Shown here in pieces: positions 5,508 through 10,701 of a stretch of 10,701 nt of DNA (the stretch's first letter is position 1; every line of letters starts with the position of its first letter). A program made the position numbers and the translations under genes. This DNA comes from Dehalococcoidia bacterium (lineage in GTDB: Bacteria; Chloroflexota; Dehalococcoidia; Tepidiformales; Tepidiformaceae), in the NCBI GenBank assembly GCA_007126855.1, contig SLAK01000209.1, positions 1 through 10,701 on the forward strand, written 5' to 3'. A model generated the notes under the pieces. It saw nothing but the letters and a program-made list of their open reading frames with translations. It was not told the origin of the DNA and searched no databases.

Positions 5508-6317
5508 ATGACGGCACAGCCCAGTCCCGAAGAAGCACAGGACGATCCGGTAGCACAGCAGGCCGGCGGATACGCCGGCGGGCCGGAACTGACCCTGATG
5601 GAGCACCTGAAAGAGCTCCGCAACCGGGTCATCATCATGGCGGTCGCGGTAGTAATCGGCATTGTCGTGTGCTTCATCTTCTGGGAGAACATCATGAGCT
5701 GGCTGATGGCGCCGGCGCGGTCGCACAATCCCGAATTCACCTTGTCCGCCTTCTCGCCCATGGACCGCGTGGCGGCCATGTTCCGCATCGGCTTCATGGG
5801 CGGCATCCTGCTTGCCTCGCCGGTCATCGTCTACCAGATCGTGGCCTTCATCGTGCCCGGGCTCACGCCCAGCGAGCGGAGAATGCTGCTGCCCGCGCTA
5901 TTCGGGGTGGCGTTCTTCTTGCTTCTCGGCATGTCCTTCGCCTACTGGATCCTGCTGCCGGTGGCGTTGGAATTCCTGCTGAACCTGGGTTCCGGCGACA
6001 TCCAGAACGTGATAGGCATCCGGCAATACGTGGACTTCACCACGCGCGTGGTCTTCTTTGTCGGTCTCGCCTTTGAGCTGCCCATGGTCATCGCCCTGCT
6101 GGCGAAGCTCAACATGGTGAACTGGCGGCAGCTGTTGGGCTTCTGGCGCTATGCCATCGTGCTGGTCTTCGTGATCGGCGCTATCGCGACGCCCACGCCC
6201 GACCCGCTGACCCAGGCCATGGTCGCAGGGCCGCTCTTCACCCTCTACTTCGTCGGCATCCTCTTCGCCTATCTGATCGGGCCAACGCCGCCGCCGAAAC
6301 TCGCGCCGCCGGCGTGA
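5508..6317 (+). CDS. tatC: Twin-arginine translocase subunit TatC
   Basis: 269 residues; a six-helix inner-membrane protein that recognises the twin-arginine motif of signal peptides. Signature elements: LMEHLKELRNRV (30-41) on the cytosolic side before helix 1, SPVIVYQIVAFIVPGLTPSE with its conserved Tyr, Gln, Pro and Glu (104-123), LAFELP (187-192) with the conserved membrane Glu190, and ATPTPDPLTQ (227-236) before the last helix. Membrane helices lie near 42-58, 94-116, 128-153, 180-198, 212-229 and 238-257. The first 28 residues are a hydrophilic extension upstream of the usual MxHLxELR start, rich in Gln/Pro/Gly. The ATG at 5508 is nine bases after the tatB stop with only a weak CAGG site. 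The stop overlaps the next gene as GTGA. Confidence 0.95.
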   Translation: MTAQPSPEEAQDDPVAQQAGGYAGGPELTLMEHLKELRNRVIIMAVAVVIGIVVCFIFWENIMSWLMAPARSHNPEFTLSAFSPMDRVAAMFRIGFMGGILLASPVIVYQIVAFIVPGLTPSERRMLLPALFGVAFFLLLGMSFAYWILLPVALEFLLNLGSGDIQNVIGIRQYVDFTTRVVFFVGLAFELPMVIALLAKLNMVNWRQLLGFWRYAIVLVFVIGAIATPTPDPLTQAMVAGPLFTLYFVGILFAYLIGPTPPPKLAPPA

Positions 6318-7138
6318 GCGCAGACGCCGCGGGGAAACGCCGGGGCTCGCTCCTGGCGGGGACCGGCGCGGCGGGTGGCTTCTTCTCCGGCATCACCGGT
6401 GTTGGCGGCGGCGCCATCATGGTGCCCTTGCTGACGGGCATCCTTGGCATGCCACAGCACCGGGCGCACGGCACCTCGCTCGTAGTCATCGCCTTCGCCG
6501 CGGTTGCGGGGGTCGCGGTCTACGCGTGGAGCACATCGATCGACCCGGTGCTCACGGCCATGTTGCTGGTGGGGTCAATGGGCGGGGCCTACATTGGAGC
6601 CCGGGGCGCCAGCCGGATACCGGCCATGCGCCTGCGCCAGGTCTTCGGCATCTTCCTGCTGCTGACTGCCGCACGCCTCCTGGCCTTCGACGACCCGGGA
6701 CTCACGATGACCATGCCCGGCTGGGCGGTGCCGCTGTTCGGCGCTCTGGTGGGGCTCGTGGGCGGCGTCGCGGCGGGCGCGCTTGGCATCGGTGGCGGCG
6801 CCATCTTCGTGCCCGGCATGGTGATCCTCCTTGGCGCCGGCCAGCACGAAGCCCAGGGCGTCTCGCTGGCGGTGATCGTGCTCACAGCCAGTGTCGGCGC
6901 GCTCACGCATTACCGCCATGGGACGGTGGATGTGCGCGCGGCAGGCTGGATCGTGCCGGCGTCGTTGCCTGCGGGAGCGGCCGGGGCCCTGGTTGCGGCA
7001 TTTCTTGATGCTGCGACATTGCAGCGAATCTTCGCGGCCGTCATCCTTGCCGTGGGCGTGCAGATGGTGATGACCGCAACGCTGCGAATCCGGCGCGAAG
7101 GCCGGCTGCAAACTCCCGGTGGGGCAGACGTACCATGA
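6314..7138 (+). CDS. TauE/SafE family membrane permease (putative anion/sulfite exporter)
   Basis: 274 residues, very hydrophobic, about eight membrane helices in two homologous halves. Each half begins with the family's glycine signature: SGITGVGGGAIMVP (25-38) and GALGIGGGAIFVP (155-167), followed by a second helix with GTSLVVIAF or GVSLAVIVL. This duplicated pattern defines the TauE/SafE (DUF81) family, whose characterised members move sulfite, sulfoacetate or other small organic anions; the substrate here cannot be read from sequence. The start is GTG 6314 inside the tatC stop, and the end overlaps udg as ATGA, so it is coupled at both sides. No sulfur-metabolism gene is adjacent, so a sulfite role is not supported by context. 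Confidence 0.88.
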   Translation: MSADAAGKRRGSLLAGTGAAGGFFSGITGVGGGAIMVPLLTGILGMPQHRAHGTSLVVIAFAAVAGVAVYAWSTSIDPVLTAMLLVGSMGGAYIGARGASRIPAMRLRQVFGIFLLLTAARLLAFDDPGLTMTMPGWAVPLFGALVGLVGGVAAGALGIGGGAIFVPGMVILLGAGQHEAQGVSLAVIVLTASVGALTHYRHGTVDVRAAGWIVPASLPAGAAGALVAAFLDAATLQRIFAAVILAVGVQMVMTATLRIRREGRLQTPGGADVP

Positions 7139-7776
7139 ACGAGCTCGTTTACCGCGCGGAAGACCTCTACGGGCGCATCCGCAACTGCCAGGCTTGTTCG
7201 CTGGCACAGACGCGGACGCATGCGGTGCCGGGGGAAGGCCCGCTCGACGCCGAGGTATTATGTATAGGCGAAGGGCCCGGAATGCAGGAGGACAAGCAGG
7301 GACGGCCGTTCGTTGGCGCGGCAGGTCAATTTCTCAATGAGCTGCTGGGCGCCGCAGGTTTCAAGCGCGAAGAGGTGTACATTTGTAATGTGTTGAAGTG
7401 CCGCCCGCCTGGAAACCGGGACCCGCTGCCGGCCGAAATCGATGCCTGCCGCGACTACCTGGACAGCCAGATCGAGATGATCGACCCGCTCGTTATCGTG
7501 ACGCTGGGACGCTTCTCGCTTTCGAAATTCTTCCCGCAGGCGAAGATCTCGCGCGTGCACGGCCAGAGCCGCGAAATTGGCGGGCGTATGCTTGTGCCCA
7601 TGTACCACCCGGCAGCCGCATTGCATCAGCAGAGCCTTCGCGAAACCATAGTGGAAGACTTTCGTCGGCTGCCGTCGATAATCGAACAGGCGCGGGCGCT
7701 TCGGACTGAAAGTACAGAGCACGGCGAGCCGGTTGCGCAGGAAGCAAGCGCCCGCCAAATCCCGCTCTTTGAATGA
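7135..7776 (+). CDS. udg: Type 4 (iron-sulfur) uracil-DNA glycosylase
   Basis: 213 residues; excises uracil from DNA arising by cytosine deamination. Family landmarks: Cys18 and Cys21 (NCQACSL), Cys89 and Cys105 as the likely [4Fe-4S] ligands, the uracil-pocket motif GEGPGMQEDKQGRPFVGAAG (45-64; most relatives have GEAPG), ICNVLKCRPPGNRDP (83-97), and MYHPAAAL (156-163) containing the conserved His. The N-terminal VPGEGP precedes the first strand as in thermophile enzymes. Residues 185-207 look like a flexible polar linker ending in QIPLF just before the last residue, resembling a sliding-clamp-binding pentapeptide. The ATG at 7135 overlaps the preceding stop (ATGA). The RNase J gene begins seven bases after its stop. 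Confidence 0.93.
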   Translation: MNELVYRAEDLYGRIRNCQACSLAQTRTHAVPGEGPLDAEVLCIGEGPGMQEDKQGRPFVGAAGQFLNELLGAAGFKREEVYICNVLKCRPPGNRDPLPAEIDACRDYLDSQIEMIDPLVIVTLGRFSLSKFFPQAKISRVHGQSREIGGRMLVPMYHPAAALHQQSLRETIVEDFRRLPSIIEQARALRTESTEHGEPVAQEASARQIPLFE

Positions 7777-7783
7777 AGGCTTC

Positions 7784-9439
7784 ATGGGTGAACCGACACT
7801 ACGCATAGTTGCATTCGGCGGCCTGGGCGACATCGGCCGCAACATGGCAGTCCTTGAGTGGGACGACGACATGATCATTGTCGACGTGGGCATCATGTTC
7901 CCGGAAGAGGAGATGCTGGGCGTCGACCTGGTGCTTCCGGACTTCACGTACGTCCGGGAGCGCGCGCACAAGCTCCGTGGCATCTTCCTGACCCACGGCC
8001 ATGAGGACCACATCGGCGGCGTGCCCTACCTGCTGCGCGAGGTCAAGGCGCCGGTCTACGGCGCGCGCCTCACGATCGGCCTCGTCGAGGTGAAACTTGC
8101 CGAGCACCGGCTGCAGAACGAAGCCGCGCTCAACGTGGTCGAACCCGGTGAAGTGATCCACGCTGGCGCATTCGAAGTGGAGTTCTTCACCGTCGCCCAC
8201 TCCATCCCCGATTCGTGCGGACTGATCATCCACACGCCGCTTGGGCCGGTCGTACACACGGGCGACTTCAAGCTCGACCACACCCCGGTGATGGACCAGC
8301 ACACCGACCTGACGCGCCTTGGGCAGGTCGGCGCCGACGGCTGCCTGCTGCTCATGGCCGACTCCACCTACGCCGACACCGAGGGTTACACCCCCAGCGA
8401 AGAGCTCGTGGGCGAGGCGCTGTCGAACATCATCCACAAGGCGCCGGGGCGGGTGATCATCGCCACCTTCGCCTCGCAGATCGCCCGCGTGCAGCAGATC
8501 GTCGACGGCGCAGTCTCGGCGGGCCGCAAAGTCTTTGTCACCGGCCGCTCGATGGTCGACAACGTGGCAATGGCCCGGCGCATCGGCTATGTGCAGGCGC
8601 CCGAGGGGATCTTCGTCGGCGTCGAGGAGATGCGCCGGGTGCCGAACAAGGACCTGGTGGTCGTCACCACCGGCAGCCAGGGCGAGCCGACGAGCGCACT
8701 CACCCGCATGGCACAGGGCGACCACCGGCACATCCAGATCCAGGAAGGTGATACGGTCGTCATCTCGGCCAACCCGATCCCCGGCAACGAAACCGCGGTC
8801 GCGCGGAACGTGGACAACCTCTTCCGCCTCGGGGCAAATGTGCTCTACAACCGCGTGGCAAACGTGCACGTCCGCGGCCACGCAAGCCGCGAAGAGCTGA
8901 AGATCATCCAGAGCATCCTGCAGCCGGAGTACTTTGTCCCGGTGCAGGGTGAATACCGGCACCTGGTCGCCCACGCGCAGCTCGCGGAGTCTGTCGGCGT
9001 GCCCAAAGGCAACGCTTTTGTGCTCACGGACGGCGATGTGCTCGAGATCGACGAAAACCAGGCCGGGATCGTCGACAAGGTGCCCTCCGGCTACGTCTAC
9101 ATCGATGGGCTCGGCATCGGCGACATCGACCAGCACATTCTGCGCGACCGCGCGCACCTCTCGCGCGACGGCTTCCTGGTCGTTATCGTCCCGGTGGACA
9201 AGGAAACCAGCCAGGTTGCCGGCGATATCGAGATCCTGACACGCGGGTTCGTCGACCGTTCCGACAACGAAGCGATTATCGAAGAGGCCAAGCGCGTGGT
9301 GCTGAAAACCCTGACCGGGGCAGCACATTTGGCCGAGATCGGCGGCATTAACACACAGATTCGAGACGCTATGAGCAAATTCATCTACGATCGAACTCGC
9401 CGGAAGCCAATGGTGCTTCCAGTGACGGTAGAGGTGTAG
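7784..9439 (+). CDS. rnj: Ribonuclease J
   Basis: 551 residues, the usual RNase J length; a metallo-beta-lactamase/beta-CASP enzyme with 5'-3' exonuclease and endonuclease activity in mRNA decay and rRNA maturation. Zinc-site motifs: HGHEDH (71-76), VAHSIPD (His139), HTGDFK (Asp161) and His362/His366 in HVRGHAS. ADSTYADTEGYTPSE, GRSM (254-257) and TGSQGEP (296-302) are beta-CASP landmarks, and the C-terminal domain (about 460-551) holds DRSDNEAIIEEAK and the closing RTRRKPMVLP. The ATG at 7784 is chosen: the opening TLRIVAFGGLGDIGRN fits the family, and GAAGG at 7775-7779 lies four bases upstream. A reading frame open further left only overlaps udg. The presence of RNase J is consistent with Chloroflexota, Bacillota or Actinomycetota and argues against most Gammaproteobacteria. 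Confidence 0.97.
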   Translation: MGEPTLRIVAFGGLGDIGRNMAVLEWDDDMIIVDVGIMFPEEEMLGVDLVLPDFTYVRERAHKLRGIFLTHGHEDHIGGVPYLLREVKAPVYGARLTIGLVEVKLAEHRLQNEAALNVVEPGEVIHAGAFEVEFFTVAHSIPDSCGLIIHTPLGPVVHTGDFKLDHTPVMDQHTDLTRLGQVGADGCLLLMADSTYADTEGYTPSEELVGEALSNIIHKAPGRVIIATFASQIARVQQIVDGAVSAGRKVFVTGRSMVDNVAMARRIGYVQAPEGIFVGVEEMRRVPNKDLVVVTTGSQGEPTSALTRMAQGDHRHIQIQEGDTVVISANPIPGNETAVARNVDNLFRLGANVLYNRVANVHVRGHASREELKIIQSILQPEYFVPVQGEYRHLVAHAQLAESVGVPKGNAFVLTDGDVLEIDENQAGIVDKVPSGYVYIDGLGIGDIDQHILRDRAHLSRDGFLVVIVPVDKETSQVAGDIEILTRGFVDRSDNEAIIEEAKRVVLKTLTGAAHLAEIGGINTQIRDAMSKFIYDRTRRKPMVLPVTVEV

Positions 9440-9463
9440 TCGAGGGCCTCGCAGGCAAACGCG

Positions 9464-9485
9464 CGGGATTACGCGGGGTATCCCG
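9464..9485 (+). other. Small hairpin between rnj and ftsK
   Basis: CGGGAT (9464-9469) and ATCCCG (9480-9485) form a perfect 6-bp inverted repeat with a 10-base loop in the 66-base gap after RNase J. There is no following T-run, and the ftsK ribosome binding site starts eight bases later, so an intrinsic terminator is unlikely. The loop side can also form a smaller GGG-TAT-CCC stem. It may be chance in GC-rich DNA. Confidence 0.3.
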
Positions 9486-9505
9486 GGCGTTGAGGAGCAA
9501 GCGCA

Positions 9506-10701
9506 ATGGCGGCACGTACGCGAGCGCGTCCCCGCGGTGTGCAAAACACCAAATCGTCCCGGACGCGATCCCGAAAACCGTGGTGGAGGCGGAGTAATCT
9601 CGCACGCCCCGAAGTGGTGGGCGTGGCGATTGCCGCGCTGGCGGTAGCATTAGTGCCCTTCGTCGTCGACCTGGGCGAGACGCTTTCGGGCGTGCGGGAT
9701 GGCGTCGCCCGCACCCTCGGCATGGGTATCTTCCTGATCGTCGGCGGCATCGCCGCGCTGGGCCTGGCTGTGGCGCGCCACGCCTACCGGGAGCCCGCCC
9801 CCTTCGTCCGGAAGACCGTGGGCTGGACAGCTTTCCTGCTCTTTGCCTGGGGCGCGCTGTCGCTGAACACGGCCGAGTGGAGTCTGGGGACCGTCGAATT
9901 TGCCGAGGTTTCGCTGGGCGGCCGGCTCGGTCAGTGGCTGTTTGGCGGCTTCGTGGGCCACGTTGCGTGGATCAGCCTCTTTGTGCTGGCAATGGCTTTG
10001 CTGGCGCCCCGCTTTAGCCGCATGGTCGCGGCCAACGTGCCCGTCTGGATCGAATACGCCTGGGAAGAACGCTGGCCGCACCGGGCGCTCGCCGCTGTGT
10101 GGGCGTTTGTCCGCTTCGCCTTCCGGCGGCCGCGGCGCGGCAGCGACGGCGAACCGGTCATCGACGCGTCGGACACGATCCTCCCGGCAGCGCCGGGCCG
10201 TCGCGCCGGCACCTTCGAGGAAGTGGCTGTGGCCGGCATCCGGCCGAGCATCGACCCGGCCTCACCGGCGTCCGCCGTCGGCGCCGGGGCTGCCGCGACC
10301 TTCAGCAACGGCGTGGGGAACAGCGACAGCACCGCCCTGGAGGAGCCGCCACCAGCACCTCAGGTGCGAGAGGAAGAGCAGCCGGAAGATGAGGATCCCG
10401 CCGCCGAACCCCACCAGATGGGCCTGGAGCTGGAGGACCGTAACGGCTGGCAGTTGCCTCCGACCGACCTGCTGAACGAGCCGCAGGAAAGTGCCAGCCG
10501 CACACACGACAACGCGGCACGCGCGCAGCTCATCGTCGATACCCTGGCCAGCTTTGGCGTTGATGCGACAGTCGTGGAAATCAACGAAGGACCGACCGTG
10601 ACCCAGTTCGGGGTCGAACCCGGCTGGGAGGTCCGTTACAAGGACCGGCCGCTCAAAGACGCATCCGGGAAGACGCTCATCGGCCCGGACGGGCGGCAGC
10701 G
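9506..10701 (+). CDS. ftsK: FtsK/SpoIIIE-type DNA translocase (partial, 3' end outside window)
   Basis: 398 residues visible; the motor Walker motifs lie beyond the window. A basic N-terminal tail (1-35, many Arg/Lys) precedes four membrane helices near 36-56, 72-91, 105-120 and 143-167, the N-terminal domain that anchors the pump at the division septum. A 150-residue Pro/Ala/Glu-rich linker follows. WQLPPTDLL (315-323), RAQLIVDTLASFGVDATV and EGPTVTQFGVEPG begin the alpha domain of the translocase ring, which pumps chromosomal DNA through the closing septum. After the PTVTQF strand the usual continuation toward the nLadDlA helix is interrupted by a charged stretch from residue 374 (EVRYKDRPLKDASGK) that reaches the edge. 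The ATG at 9506 has AGGAG eight bases upstream. The spacing from rnj could mark its own promoter, but none is clear. Confidence 0.9.
   Translation, partial: MAARTRARPRGVQNTKSSRTRSRKPWWRRSNLARPEVVGVAIAALAVALVPFVVDLGETLSGVRDGVARTLGMGIFLIVGGIAALGLAVARHAYREPAPFVRKTVGWTAFLLFAWGALSLNTAEWSLGTVEFAEVSLGGRLGQWLFGGFVGHVAWISLFVLAMALLAPRFSRMVAANVPVWIEYAWEERWPHRALAAVWAFVRFAFRRPRRGSDGEPVIDASDTILPAAPGRRAGTFEEVAVAGIRPSIDPASPASAVGAGAAATFSNGVGNSDSTALEEPPPAPQVREEEQPEDEDPAAEPHQMGLELEDRNGWQLPPTDLLNEPQESASRTHDNAARAQLIVDTLASFGVDATVVEINEGPTVTQFGVEPGWEVRYKDRPLKDASGKTLIGPDGRQ

Noticed and set aside
7799..9544. A 581-codon open frame on the minus strand, antisense to RNase J
   Set aside because: It mirrors the RNase J gene, whose motifs are all intact. 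Long antisense frames are expected in GC-rich genes because stop codons are rare on the complement, and the translation (His/Asp/Val-rich) resembles no family I know.
9900..10475. A 191-codon plus-strand frame overlapping ftsK
   Set aside because: It is a shifted reading of the FtsK membrane and linker region, Arg/Ser/Pro-rich and without membrane segments. The FtsK frame starting at 9506 has a good ribosome site and a sensible domain order.

Overview
The window is a GC-rich bacterial chromosome segment made almost entirely of housekeeping genes. No tRNA, rRNA, CRISPR array or complete mobile element is visible. The combination of RNase J, a zinc-ribbon (four-Cys) L32, a YceD-rpmF-fab cluster, a zinc-ribbon coiled-coil protein and an FtsK with a lineage-like insertion points to a high-GC Chloroflexota, possibly near Dehalococcoidia/Tepidiformia. 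This assignment rests on gene content and sequence style, not on a marker comparison.

Layout. On the minus strand at the left, a CdsZ/COG1579-type coiled-coil zinc-ribbon gene (795..1496) is followed 4 nt later by a gene running off the window edge (1..790). That gene encodes a large-serine-recombinase-like protein whose DNA-binding half looks normal but whose catalytic residues all appear to be replaced. A 180-bp divergent intergenic region (1497..1676) separates this pair from a long plus-strand run: YceD/DUF177, rpmF, fabD, fabG, nusB, acpP, tatB-like, tatC, a TauE/SafE permease, a type 4 uracil-DNA glycosylase and RNase J. After a 66-bp gap comes the 5' two-thirds or so of an FtsK/SpoIIIE-type DNA translocase, cut by the window end.

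How the genes fit together. The first block joins rRNA/ribosome biogenesis (YceD, L32), fatty-acid initiation and elongation (FabD, FabG, ACP) and transcription antitermination (NusB), so it links growth rate to membrane synthesis. The second block is the twin-arginine protein export pair, then a small-anion permease. The third block is nucleic-acid maintenance: uracil excision, RNA decay and chromosome translocation. Gene junctions are very tight, with GTGA or ATGA stop-start overlaps at fabG/nusB, tatC/tauE and tauE/udg and direct abutment at nusB/acpP. This suggests cotranscription and translational coupling over most of 1.68-9.44 kb.

The most noteworthy points are the apparently catalytically dead serine recombinase sitting in a housekeeping context, a possible sliding-clamp-binding peptide at the C-terminus of the uracil-DNA glycosylase, the unresolved start of fabD against rpmF, and a short insertion in the acyl carrier protein beside its recognition helix.
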